Shown: positions 17,237 to 25,834 of the stretch, in pieces
Numbering within the stretch: the first letter of the stretch is position 1
Layout: every line of letters starts with the position of its first letter
DNA from: JAAXQD01 sp963790095
GTDB taxonomy: Bacteria; Desulfobacterota; Desulfobacteria; Desulfobacterales; UBA11574
Direction: 5' to 3'
NCBI GenBank assembly: GCA_963790095.1
Contig: CAWBNO010000029.1
Coordinates: forward strand, 1-64,000
DNA: 64,000 bases
Made by a program: the position numbers and the translations under genes
Notes under the pieces: model-generated
The model's input: only the letters and a program-made list of their open reading frames with translations
Database searches by the model: none
Told to the model about the DNA's origin: nothing

Positions 17237-17296
17237 CAGGTTTTTGAGACCTTACAATTTTTGTGATATCGTTTTTTCAAAAGGGGCAAATCCATT
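17237..17296 (+). repeat. Interspersed repeat, truncated copy 6
   Basis: Lead caggtttttgagacc, tttttgtgatatcg and left hairpin arm GGGGCAAATCC are present, but the right arm and tail are lost. It begins 11 bases after the MITE-like element. Confidence 0.6.
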
Positions 17297-17484
17297 GTTC
17301 AATTTCGGTTCAGACATTCCGAAAATTCCCAAATATTGAATCAGATTTCACCTCAAAATTTGAGGGCTTTCGTTTGTATTTGTTTCAGGTTTTATGATAT
17401 GCAATCCGAGATTTATTGTAAAAAAACACGTGGGTCAGTTTATCCCAGTTATCATAATAAGTGTGATTTGGATTCATAATAAAC

Positions 17485-18096
17485 ATGTCAAATATATCTG
17501 GATCAAAAAGATGGTATACTAGTTTGATCTTGGCGATGGCTTTTTTCCTTTTTTCACCCTTTGGGGAAGCAGTTCCCGCCGGCAGAGCGGAAGAACGCCT
17601 TTACGCTTTAAATTTATACGCAGGCCGCTTAACTTCAAATCATTGGGAAGATATTTTTAGCAGCGAATTAGATTTCAAAGATTCTTATCTGGTAACGGTA
17701 GCGTTAGCGCGTCGTATTGGCGCATATGAGGACAAGGCGAGTTTTGAGATCGAAGGCCAAATCGTTAAGCATTTTAATATCCAGACACACTGGGAACTGA
17801 ACGCGCTTGTTGCGGCTCGATGGGAGGCGTTCTGGTGGGATGATGTCCTTGACACAAGCGTGGCCTTTGGTTTGGGGCCCTCCTATGCCACAGATACACC
17901 GGAAATTGAGGTTGAAATAAATGAAGATACTTCCCAGTTCCTGGTTTTTTGGATGTTAGAGCTGGCCCTTGGCCTGCCTGACTATCCCCATGTCGCATTA
18001 ATTACACGCATTCATCACCGCTCTGACGCTTTTGGTTTAATTGCTGATGGGGGCGGTTCCAACGCTCTTGCAGTTGGCCTAAAATGGCGATTTTAG
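17485..18096 (+). CDS. Outer-membrane acyloxyacyl hydrolase-like protein (PagL type)
   Basis: A signal peptide (SLILAMAFFLFSPFGEAVPAG) precedes a beta-barrel-like sequence ending in the aromatic Phe. Near the C terminus IHHRSDAFG followed by GGSNALAVGLKWRF resembles the active-site strand of lipid A 3-O-deacylases (PagL/PF09411), in which a conserved His-Ser pair lies close to the end. The enzyme would remove an acyl chain from lipid A in the outer membrane. The match is to the C-terminal third; the rest is only compatible. No ribosome-binding site is clear. Confidence 0.6.
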   Translation: MSNISGSKRWYTSLILAMAFFLFSPFGEAVPAGRAEERLYALNLYAGRLTSNHWEDIFSSELDFKDSYLVTVALARRIGAYEDKASFEIEGQIVKHFNIQTHWELNALVAARWEAFWWDDVLDTSVAFGLGPSYATDTPEIEVEINEDTSQFLVFWMLELALGLPDYPHVALITRIHHRSDAFGLIADGGGSNALAVGLKWRF

Positions 18097-18163
18097 ACCA
18101 CTAAAATATGATTAGGATTCGATATGAAATCTTCACTTCGAAACCTTGAATATCTATATCTAA

Positions 18164-18312
18164 CAGGTTTTTGAGGCTCTAAATAATTTGTGATATCGTT
18201 TAAATAAACGTAAATCCTATATCGGGGGGTTGCCTTTTTGCATTTTTGGAGGAAATAAGATACATGCAATTGAAATTGAGATGCTTTGACCTTTGATTTT
18301 GGCACCCATTAA
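18164..18312 (+). repeat. Interspersed terminator repeat, copy 7
   Basis: caggtttttgaggctc, atttgtgatatcg, degenerate hairpin region with ttgcctttttgca, aataagatacatgcaattga, atgctttgacctttgatttt and ggcacccattaa. The right end abuts the IS110-type remnant read on the opposite strand. Confidence 0.7.
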
Positions 18313-18479
18313 AAGGCCCCTGTCAAGAAAAAACACCTCTCCATCGCAAAAAATGATGTCTTTTTTTTGCAGGGTCAGTCTCCAGATTGGAATGAGACCC
18401 TTTTGTTTGTCTGCGCCCGAGTTTTCAATTGTTATGGTGTATTTCTTGAATGAAGATCCAATCCGGCGTATTGTTCCAT
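18300..18479 (-). pseudogene. IS110-family transposase N-terminal remnant
   Basis: On the minus strand AGGAGG (18484-18491) precedes an ATG at 18479 encoding MEQYAGLDLHSRNTP, the characteristic start of IS110-type DEDD transposases (first catalytic Asp in GLDLHS). A stop follows at once, but the neighbouring frame continues for about 50 residues (ITIENSGADKQKGLIPIWRL), suggesting a frameshift. The element is then lost at the border of repeat copy 7. Identification rests on about 15 residues. Confidence 0.5.
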
Positions 18480-18698
18480 TGAGCACCTCCTTTTGTTAAA
18501 GGGTTGTTAATTGGCTTAACCACTTATAGCAAATCGCATCCTTTTTTGCGATTGGGAGGTGCCTTTTAGATGATTATCAAGAAATCTGTAACGCCAGTAG
18601 TCCAAATAAATTTCTATTATTGAAGATCGTTTTTCCATGAAAATCAATTTTTGTTATACTATACTCATTTAGGATGCTTTAATATAAAAGGTGCTGAG

Positions 18699-19226
18699 AT
18701 GAGAAGACAGGTTACTGTTTTTATTTATTTTTTATCAGCTGTAGCCATTTTATTACACGGCTGTACATATCAGAGGACAGAAAGACGCATCATCCGAGCG
18801 AACACCTATTTTGAAGAAGGTGATTATGAAGATGCTATTACTTATTATACTAAAGCCTTAAAGGTAAACCCACAAGACGCTATCGCTTACAATAACCGAG
18901 GGCTCGCTTGGGGAAAAAAGGGTGATTATGACAATTCTATCGCTGATTTTACTAAAGCTGTGGAAATAAATCCGCAATACGCTGACGCATATAAAAACCG
19001 AGGGCTCGCCTATTATGATAAAGGTGATTATGACAGTGCTATCGGTAATTATACTAAAGCTGTGGAAATAAATCCGAAAGACGCTTTCTCCTACAACAAC
19101 CGAGGAATCGCCTATTATGATAAAGGGGATTATGACCGCACCTGTTCTGATTTTCAAAAGTCTTGTGAAATGGGATATTGCAAAGGCTTAGATTGGGCCA
19201 GAAAAGAAGGTGTTTGTAACCAATAG
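18699..19226 (+). CDS. TPR-repeat lipoprotein (175 aa)
   Basis: The ATG at 18699 follows AAAGGTGCTGAG; the upstream part of the frame is repeat-free but has no signal. The N terminus is a lipoprotein signal with Cys 22 (AVAILLHGC). Residues about 35-165 hold three and a half tetratricopeptide repeats of 34 residues each (AYNNRGLAWGKKGDYDNSIA, KAVEINPQYADAYKNRGLAY). The DNA of the repeats is also strongly repetitive. It probably acts as a protein-binding scaffold on a membrane surface; the partner is unknown. Confidence 0.85.
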   Translation: MRRQVTVFIYFLSAVAILLHGCTYQRTERRIIRANTYFEEGDYEDAITYYTKALKVNPQDAIAYNNRGLAWGKKGDYDNSIADFTKAVEINPQYADAYKNRGLAYYDKGDYDSAIGNYTKAVEINPKDAFSYNNRGIAYYDKGDYDRTCSDFQKSCEMGYCKGLDWARKEGVCNQ

Positions 19227-19436
19227 ACAACAGCAAACTATTTTACTAAAAAATGATTAAGGGCCGGACCATGCTAATTATCTAAAAATTTGTATAAGGA
19301 GTTCTAAAAATAGCTGCTTTTTGGTTGTAAACATGCCCTCTTGGGTGCAAAATTGAAGACATAAAATCTTTAAAATTACGCTTTGAAATCTTCAATCCAA
19401 AACCTGTGCTTTCTGCAATCTATTCACAATCCTAAA

Positions 19437-19510
19437 GCTGCCTAAATTATTTGTGATATGGTTTTTCAATGGGGCAAATCCGTTTTGCGGGGTTTGCCTT
19501 TTTTGTTTTT
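19437..19510 (+). repeat. Interspersed terminator repeat, copy 8
   Basis: Gctgcctaaattatttgtgata, hairpin GGGGCAAATCC/GGGGTTTGCC with T6. A further tail fragment (cttttttatggatgttacgg, tatatgtaatcgg) lies at 19805-19850. Confidence 0.7.
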
Positions 19511-19635
19511 TGGGAAAAACTCCATCATCTGTTCACAATTAACTCCTATAGCCTTTCGAATAAAAAATAGATTTATACACCATATGTTGATCATTTTTTA
19601 CTTGACATACACCATATATTATTTTAAGCAATTTT

Positions 19636-19780
19636 TAAAGGTCGGTTAGTTCAGCTCGACCAAAAAGATATGGTAAACAGCATTTAAGGAGACTATTGTA
19701 CGTGGCAAGGGCCTCGTAGGACTGTCAACCTTTCTTCATAATTCTTCGAAAGGGCGATTCAACTGAATCGCCCTTCTTCG
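19636..19780 (+). ncRNA. Candidate small RNA with strong terminator
   Basis: TTGACA at 19602 with AT-rich sequence about 17 bases on could start a transcript near 19635. It would open with the hairpin GGTCG-...-CGACC (19640-19661) and end with the terminator AAGGGCGATTC/GAATCGCCCTT at 19750-19775 followed by a T-rich run. Between them no frame longer than five codons exists. AAGGAG at 19686 precedes a GTG with five codons, so a leader peptide is possible. I do not recognise a known RNA family. Confidence 0.4.
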
Positions 19781-19943
19781 TTAACACCCTGTCAAACCCG
19801 CCCTTTTTGCTTTTTTATGGATGTTACGGTATATGTAATCGGTGAAAATTGACGTTGGTTTGAGGGTATGGAGAGTAATCTTCTATTTTTACATGCAACT
19901 GGATAAAATTTATTGATAGAGGTTTAAAAATATTGTAAGTTAT

Positions 19944-20088
19944 TTATGGCGGGACGGTGACCATCGGTCCAAGTTCCAGGATCATGTCTTTGCCCTGGGG
20001 CGTTAGGACGTTCTCTATCCAAAGAGACTTAATCCTGTTATCAGGAGCGCCGACATGCTTATGGCGCCGTCTCGCTAACTTCACAAAT
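19944..20088 (-). pseudogene. C-terminal remnant of an unidentified protein
   Basis: On the minus strand the frame ending at 19946-19944 reads KLARRRHKHVGAPDNRIKSL then WIENVLTPQGKDMILELGPM and VTVPP. The regular amphipathic composition and clean stop suggest a genuine C terminus, but I cannot name the family and see no upstream half. Confidence 0.35.
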
Positions 20089-20223
20089 CCAAATCAAAAA
20101 TGTATTAATTCTGTTTCCAAATCTTAAACCTCAAAGATGTTGGAAATTCTGAGAAAAAGCTACCGCGTAGCGGTTTCGTTCATCATACTCCGAAAATTGA
20201 ACTGTCAAGTGAGGTCGTGAATT

Positions 20224-20607
20224 TCATACGTTATCGTATCCTTTTATAACGATACCAGACTCTCGTACAGCTTCTATGCCTCTCTTTCTAAATGCCTCTA
20301 ATTCTTCCCTTGTGAGTTGAGTCGAAATAGATGCCTGCTCGACTTTTACCTGTTTGATCGGTCCGTACCCAGCCCGGTCTAGTATCTCCACTGCAGTATT
20401 GGATTTCAGCCTCATTATCTCCGGGTCATTCCATTTGTCCTCAAGAATTTCAATTAGTGCCTTAATCCAATTTTCTGCCTCCCCCAAGTCTTCCCACGCC
20501 ACAGCCCCTTTTCTTTCATTGCAGGAATAATCATCTGATGTTATGGTAAAAACATGACGACCCAAATCCTTAAACGGAGCCGCAAATTGAGTGAAGAAAT
20601 TTCCCAT
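20224..20607 (-). CDS. Possible phage terminase-small-subunit-like or HTH protein fragment
   Basis: The minus frame is open much further (to 21507) but that part is the shadow of the PfpI gene. From an ATG at 20607, 127 residues remain. The last 90, with AENWIKALIEILEDKWNDPE, NTAVEILDRAGYGPIKQVKV and LTREELEAFRKRGIEAVRES, look truly coding and recall the tail of phage terminase small subunits (ILDRAGYG-x-x-x-Q). No strong ribosome-binding site. It may be a remnant at the border of the accessory region. Confidence 0.4.
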   Translation of the reverse strand: MGNFFTQFAAPFKDLGRHVFTITSDDYSCNERKGAVAWEDLGEAENWIKALIEILEDKWNDPEIMRLKSNTAVEILDRAGYGPIKQVKVEQASISTQLTREELEAFRKRGIEAVRESGIVIKGYDNV

Positions 20608-20700
20608 TATCGGCGATTTTTCGGCCTTTGGGTTCGGGTGGGAGAGCACCCTCATATGGCCATTAACGTCGAAAGAATTTCGTAAATATAAGGAGGAGAT

Positions 20701-21219
20701 ATGGAACTCGAAGGGAAAAAGGTCATTATCTTGGTGGAAGAGATGTTCAATGTTTTTGAATTCTGGTATCCCTACTACCGGCTCAAAGAGGCAGGCGCCC
20801 AGGTGACGGTGGTGGGTTCCGGCAGAGCCGACGAATTTACCGGCAAACCCGCCACACAGGTCCGGCCGGATATCAGCGCGGATGCGGTGTCTTCCCAAAA
20901 CTATGACGGAGTTATTATTCCCGGCGGTTACGCCCCGGATATGATGCGCCGCTTTCCGGCCATGGTCCGAATCGTAAAGGACCTGTTCGATGCCGGCAAG
21001 GTCGTTGCCGCCATTTGCCATGCCGGTTGGATGCTGTCTTCGGCCAATATCCTCGACGGCCGCAAAGCCACCTCCTTTTTCGCCATAAAGGACGACATGA
21101 TCCATGCCGGAGCCCTGTGGATGGATGAAGCGGTGGTGGTAGATGGCAACCTCATCACCAGCCGGACCCCGGATGACCTTCCGGCTTTTCTGAGGGCCAT
21201 TATCGCCGCTCTCAAGTAA
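20701..21219 (+). CDS. DJ-1/PfpI family protein (172 aa)
   Basis: AAGGAGGAG lies 5 nt before the ATG. The product has the class I glutamine amidotransferase-like fold of PfpI: DGVIIPGGYAPDMMRR, then the nucleophile elbow VAAICHAGWML with Cys 106-His 107, and Glu 14 in LVEEMF as the acidic partner. Members act as peptidases, glyoxalases or deglycases; the exact reaction cannot be told. It is cytosolic, of full length, and marks the change from AT-rich accessory to core-like DNA. Confidence 0.9.
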   Translation: MELEGKKVIILVEEMFNVFEFWYPYYRLKEAGAQVTVVGSGRADEFTGKPATQVRPDISADAVSSQNYDGVIIPGGYAPDMMRRFPAMVRIVKDLFDAGKVVAAICHAGWMLSSANILDGRKATSFFAIKDDMIHAGALWMDEAVVVDGNLITSRTPDDLPAFLRAIIAALK

Positions 21220-21380
21220 AAAATCCCGGCCCAGAGGACCCGGCTTTGGTGCCACCCCAGAGGGGTGAAGTCTACCGTATATGCCAGCTGAAATGATGGA
21301 ATATTGGAATGTGTGATTGTAAAAACTCATTTTTTTAGAATCGAAAAAGTTGTCGAACCCATTAACCTCAGGAGGTAAAT

Positions 21381-22301
21381 ATGCGTATCCTACTGATAGG
21401 ACAGGCGGCGTTTGGAGCAAACGTGCTGGAAAAGTTGATGGAACGGAACGAAAATGTTGTGGCGGTTTATGCCCCGCCGGACAGACCGGGGGGGCGGACG
21501 GATCCACTCAAGGACGCGGCTGTATCCAAGGGCATCGACGTCTTCCAGCCCACAACCTACAAAGATGATCAGGTTTTTTCCGAGTACACTGAACTCAAAC
21601 CGGACCTTACCGTAATGGCGTTTGTGACGGATATTATCCCGGCGCGCTTTTTTGAAGTTCCCACCCACGGCACCATCAATTATCATCCGTCACTGCTTCC
21701 GCGCCATCGGGGTGCCAGTGCCATAAACTGGGCCGTAATCATGGGAGACGCCAAAACCGGGCTGAGCATTTTTTGGCCGGACGGCGGCATCGACACCGGA
21801 TTGATTCTGCTTCAAAAAGAAATCGATATCGGCCCGAACGACACCACCGGTTCCCTTTATTTTAATTATCTTTTTCCCATGGGCGTCGATGCCATTTTAG
21901 CGTCCATCGATATGATAAAATCAGGGAATGCGCCCCGAATTTTACAAGACGAAGCCGGCGCCACCTATGAACCGCCATGCGATGACAGGGTGGCGGGTAT
22001 CGACTGGGACAAGCCCGCCGAAGCCCTTTACAATCTCGTCCGCGGGTGTGACCCCCAACCCGGCGCCTTTGCTTTGTTCAAAGGAGAAAAAACGCGATTT
22101 TACGGAGCAAAGCTCCTGGAGGAGACGGTGGATAAGACTCCGGGAACCATCCTGGATATTGACGATCAAGGAATTCACGTGGCGGTTTCAGGGGGAAGAC
22201 TGGTTGTGGGCAAAGTCCGGCCGGCTAAAGGCGGAAAAGTGGCTGCATCCGAGTTTGCGGCGACACAGGGAATCAAAGCCGGAGACATGTTCGACCGGTA
22301 A
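21381..22301 (+). CDS. Formyltransferase-family protein (Fmt / FDH hydrolase-domain like)
   Basis: AGGAGG lies 6 nt upstream. The 306-residue protein has the formyl-tetrahydrofolate-binding core with INYHPSLLPRHRGASAI and FWPDGGIDTG, giving the catalytic triad Asn 100, His 102 and Asp 138. A C-terminal OB-like domain follows (residues about 205-300). It resembles methionyl-tRNA formyltransferase and the hydrolase half of 10-formyl-THF dehydrogenase. Lack of an adjacent def gene suggests a paralog acting on a different acceptor. It is convergent with the formate dehydrogenase operon, so a role in one-carbon metabolism is plausible. Confidence 0.8.
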   Translation: MRILLIGQAAFGANVLEKLMERNENVVAVYAPPDRPGGRTDPLKDAAVSKGIDVFQPTTYKDDQVFSEYTELKPDLTVMAFVTDIIPARFFEVPTHGTINYHPSLLPRHRGASAINWAVIMGDAKTGLSIFWPDGGIDTGLILLQKEIDIGPNDTTGSLYFNYLFPMGVDAILASIDMIKSGNAPRILQDEAGATYEPPCDDRVAGIDWDKPAEALYNLVRGCDPQPGAFALFKGEKTRFYGAKLLEETVDKTPGTILDIDDQGIHVAVSGGRLVVGKVRPAKGGKVAASEFAATQGIKAGDMFDR

Positions 22302-22341
22302 CCGGCAACGTGCACAGAACAATTTCTCCCCACCATTCACA

Positions 22342-22388
22342 AAAAGGCCTTTGAAAAAATCATCGATTTTTTCAAAGGCCTTTATTTT
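22342..22388. terminator. Bidirectional terminator
   Basis: AAAGGCCTTTGAAAAAAT and its complement ATTTTTTCAAAGGCCTTT are separated by only a few bases, with A-runs before and T-runs after. The hairpin serves the convergent formyltransferase (+) and FdhA (-) genes. Confidence 0.85.
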
Positions 22389-22411
22389 TGGAAAAAATAT
22401 CTCCCCAGGAA

Positions 22412-24448
22412 TTAGGCTGCTTTTTCGATTTTCACCGCACAGACCTTAAATTCCGGAATTTTGGCAATTGGATCAAACGCTGAATTGGTAAGTATATTGG
22501 CCGGGGTTTCCGCAAAATGAAACGGCACGAAAAGCACGCCAGGATTAACCATATTGCTTACCCTGGCAAGGATTTCCATGTCGCCCCTGCGGGTGGAAAG
22601 CTTCACCGTATCCCCGTCTTTTACAGCCAGGCTCTCGGCGTCTTTAGGATTAATCTGCACATATCCGGTCTTTTGTTCGGTATCCAGATGCTGGGATGCC
22701 CGGGTCATGGTTCCGGTATGATAATGGGCGAAGTGACGGCCGGTGGTGAGAAAATATGGGTACTCTTCATCCGGCATTTCAGCCGGGTCAAGATACTCGA
22801 TGGCATGGAACAAACCTTTGCCCCGGGTAAATTGGTCCTTATGCAGAAACTGAGTTCCTGGATGTTCGGCATTCGGGCAGGGCCACTGAAGGCCGTTCAG
22901 TCCCAGTCTTTCATAGGTCATGCCGCCGTAACTCGGCGTCACGGTGGTCATTTCCTTAAAAATCTCTTCAGGATGTTGATAGTTCATTTCAAGGCCCATG
23001 GCGGTAGAGAATCTGGATATGATTTCCCAGTCGTTTAACGTATCTCCCATGGGATCAATAGCCTTGTTGACTTTCATACAACGACGTTCGGTATTGGTAA
23101 ATGTGCCGTCCTTTTCAGCAACCGACACCGCAGCAAAGACCACATCCGCGTTCTCTGCCGTTTCAGACAGGAAAATGTCCTGACAAATCAAAAGATCGAG
23201 ATTCTCCATTGCCTTCGTTATATGGTTCTGGTTCGGATCACTTAATTTTGGATTCTCTCCAATGATATAAAGTGCCTTTAATTTTCCGTCGATCATGGCT
23301 TGAATCATGTCGGTGATGGTGTAGCCCACTTTGTCTGAAAGCGTTCCGCCCCAGGCTGTGGAGAACTTCTCATTGTTTGCGGGAACATTCACCGGCTGAT
23401 AGGCCGGAAAAACATTCGGCAAGCCGCCCATGTCACAGGCACCCTGAACATTGTTCTGCCCCCTTAGGGGGTTGACGCCGCCGCTCTTAACGCCGACGTT
23501 GCCACAGAGCATGGCAATATTACAACAGGATTTGACATTATCCACACCGGTGGTGTGCTGGGTGATCCCCATGGTATAAAGCAATGCCGCCGGAGAATTT
23601 GTGGCATAGAGTTCCGCCATTTTTTCAAGGTCGCTTTGTGAAACACCTGTTATGGTTTCCACCTTGTCCGGCGTATAGGTTTCAATCACCGATTTGAATT
23701 CATCAAAACCCTCGGTTCTCTCCTCGACATATTTTTTGTCGTGCCAGTCATTTTTCAAAATGATATGCATCAACCCGTTGAGCAAAGACACATCACTCCC
23801 GAGTCTATGGGTTACAGCAACATCCGCAAAACGGGCCATCTGGATATTTCTCGGATCGGCCACAATGAGCTTGGCGCCTTTTTCCTTTGCCTTGAATATG
23901 CGTCTGGCAATCAAAGGATGGCACGCTGACGTGTTCGAACCGATGATAAAGATACAGGCAGAATCTTCGAATTCGGCGATTGAATTGGTCATAGCTCCAC
24001 TTCCAAATGCTGCGGCAAGACCTGCCACTGTGGAGGAATGTCAGAGACGGGCACAGTGATCGACATTGTTGGTTCCGATGACCGCCCTGGCAAACTTCTG
24101 AGCCAGGTAATTTTCTTCATTGGTAATTTTTGCGGAAACCAGCACACCGACACTGTCCGGACCATAGTCTTTGATGATGGCCTTGAGCTTGTCGGCCGAA
24201 GTTTGGATGGCCTCATCCCATGTGGCTTCCTGCAAATTACCATTCTTCTTTATCAGCGGAGATTTAAGACGCTTATCGCTGATCACATGTTCATGGAGGT
24301 TCCAGCCCTTTATGCATAGCTTCCCTTCGTTTACAGGATGGGTCTTCATCGGCAGGGTATCGACGAGCCGGCCGTCCATCACCTGAAAAAGGACACCGCA
24401 ACCTGTTCCGCAATATGAACATACTGAGGGAATTATCTTGTAATCCAT
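22412..24448 (-). CDS. fdhA: Formate dehydrogenase catalytic subunit, selenoprotein (Sec136)
   Basis: One 678-residue protein is formed if the UGA at 24043-24041 is read as selenocysteine; without this it appears as two open frames. The flanking sequence DHCARL-U-HSSTVAGL matches the Sec site of FdhF-type formate dehydrogenases (CARV-U-HGPSVAGL). The N terminus binds one [4Fe-4S] (CSYCGTGC, Cys 45). The rest is the molybdopterin oxidoreductase fold with NPLRGQNNVQGACDMGG and a C-terminal dinucleotide-binding domain (FLTTGRHFAHYHTGTMTRAS). It lacks a Tat signal, so it is cytosolic. It oxidises formate or reduces CO2 and is the last gene of the operon. Confidence 0.93.
24003..24043 (-). promoter_or_regulatory. 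Bacterial SECIS element of fdhA
   Basis: Starting 14 nt after the UGA, the mRNA can form GGCA-GGUCU-UGCC (24026-24014). The loop GGUCU is the same as that in the E. coli fdhF SECIS, recognised by SelB. Confidence 0.8.
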
Positions 24449-24531
24449 AGGTATCGCTCCTTGATATTATAAAATTAAGATTGAGACAAAACGTATCACT
24501 TCTAAGCCGTTACCCGTATAGGGCATAAGGA

Positions 24532-25329
24532 TCATATGGGTTTGAGTTCCAGTGTTACCTCGTCGCCGAGCATGTTGAATGGAGATTGATCCGCACGGAT
24601 TCCGGTTTTATACTCGAATACATCCGAAACTATTTCATTGACCTTGCGGTAAAGAAGGCGCAAAGAAATATTTGCCGGGCAGGCATCCTCGCACAGGCCG
24701 CAGTCGATACAACGTCCGCCCATATGAACCGCCCGGACAAGATGAAAAATCGGGACTTCGGGGGGAATGGTCCCGGTGGCGATTAGGTCTGGATGCTCAA
24801 GGCTGCATTCCTTGCAAAAGCAGACGGGACAGATATCACGGCATCCATAACATTTTATACATTTCTGAAATTCATACATCCACCGATCAAAGCGGTCTTT
24901 CTGACTGAATGCTTCAGCGGCTTCTACGTCCATGTTATTGTCCATGCCGACCATTTTTTTCAGATATCCTGCCGGTTCAGGCTCGAGGTAGGAGCAATCC
25001 CCATGCTCCTTGAGTTTGGAGGGGCAGCAATTAACGCTGATGGTCGCTATATTGTCCGGATTCAACTGATTCCAAACATAAAGAACATTCAAAGCCCGCT
25101 GGTTGCAGTCACGGGTCAAAAGCCCTATTTTCAGATCCGGATGCTCAGCTGAAATCTTTGTGGCCATCTTTTCAAGGGAATACCGGGCGTTACCGACGAT
25201 TAATTCGTCGATTTCATCGATATTTTCTTTGGTAAAGCAATGGGGCAACGGATGTCCTTGCACCATCTTATATCCTAAGAATATGTCTACTCTATCCTGT
25301 TCAAGCAACTCTCTTACTTGTTCTTGCAT
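24532..25329 (-). CDS. FrhB/FdhB-like iron-sulfur electron-transfer subunit
   Basis: The protein has 265 residues. Its middle has the region common to the coenzyme F420 hydrogenase/dehydrogenase beta subunit family (KIGLLTRDCNQRALNVLYVW, ISVNCCPSKLKEHG), and its C-terminal third has two [4Fe-4S] sites: CIKCYGCRDICPVCFCKEC (about 157-175) and CIDCGLCEDACP (about 205-216). It should hand electrons between FdhA and the MvhD/HdrA modules. It starts 1 base after the MvhD stop and lies 83 bases before FdhA. Flavin binding is uncertain. The start has AGGATG upstream. Confidence 0.8.
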   Translation of the reverse strand: MQEQVRELLEQDRVDIFLGYKMVQGHPLPHCFTKENIDEIDELIVGNARYSLEKMATKISAEHPDLKIGLLTRDCNQRALNVLYVWNQLNPDNIATISVNCCPSKLKEHGDCSYLEPEPAGYLKKMVGMDNNMDVEAAEAFSQKDRFDRWMYEFQKCIKCYGCRDICPVCFCKECSLEHPDLIATGTIPPEVPIFHLVRAVHMGGRCIDCGLCEDACPANISLRLLYRKVNEIVSDVFEYKTGIRADQSPFNMLGDEVTLELKPI

Positions 25330-25330
25330 A

Positions 25331-25813
25331 TCATCCTCCCTCTACGCTCACGGCATTTTGTGCGGCTTCACATGAACTCGCGATGGCGGACAGGTCAAAA
25401 TCGCCGGATAAAGGGCTTGGGCCCAATGATTTAATCTTTTCCGTAAAAGCGGTGACCACCTGAACGAACTTCTGGGCCTCTGCCGAAGATATCCAGTCCA
25501 GGTGTAAACGGTCTTCCAATCCTATAAAGCTCAAAAGTTCTTGCAGAAACGTAATCCGTTTGATTGTCATGTAATTACCATACAGGTAATGGCAGTCGCC
25601 GACATGTCACCCACCCACCAGGACACCGTCGGCGCCGCTTTGGAAGGCTCTCAAAATATGGTGGGGCGATACGGTCGCCGAACACATGACACGGATGGGC
25701 CGAATATTGGGCGGATATGCAAGCCGACTCACACCTGCCAGATCGGCTGCGCCATATGCACACCAGTTACACATAATAGCGATTATTTTGGGCTCAAATC
25801 TATCTTCTTTCAC
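25331..25813 (-). CDS. mvhD: MvhD/FlpD-type hydrogenase delta-like subunit, selenoprotein (Sec69)
   Basis: A UGA at 25609-25607 interrupts one continuous 160-residue frame. It lies in GADGVLVGG-U-HVGDCHYLYGN; the family normally has Cys (GGCHIGDCHY), and methanogen VhuD has Sec at this site. Cys 15, Cys 18 and Cys 44 with Cys 74 complete the [2Fe-2S] ligand set of the family. MvhD links an electron donor (hydrogenase or formate dehydrogenase) to HdrA. It starts 21 bases after the HdrA fusion stop and is followed by the Fe-S subunit. Confidence 0.92.
25574..25609 (-). promoter_or_regulatory. Putative SECIS element of mvhD
   Basis: The mRNA can form AUUACC-UGUAU-GGUAAU (25590-25574) starting 16 nt after the UGA. 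The six-pair stem and short GU-containing loop fit a bacterial SECIS. Confidence 0.7.
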
Positions 25814-25834
25814 ATTCTTCTCCTTTCCAATGGA

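Noticed and set aside
18296..18312. TGGCAC within repeat tails as a sigma-54 promoter
   Set aside because: The -12 element (TTGC after five bases) is missing in both copies (13550, 18300).
1..19865. Interspersed repeats as integron attC sites in a gene-cassette array
   Set aside because: Same-strand short genes between repeats fit the idea, but the copies lack consistent RYYYAAC and GTTRRRY cores, the hairpin is a plain terminator, and no integron integrase is in the window.
20607..21507. Long minus-strand open frame covering the PfpI gene
   Set aside because: It is the antisense shadow of the PfpI gene, which has a strong ribosome-binding site and catalytic motifs. Only the part left of 20607 looks coding.
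24041..24043. UGA in FdhA as a nonsense mutation or assembly error
   Set aside because: It falls exactly at the known Sec position, has a fitting SECIS hairpin, and two other genes in the operon show the same at their own family positions.
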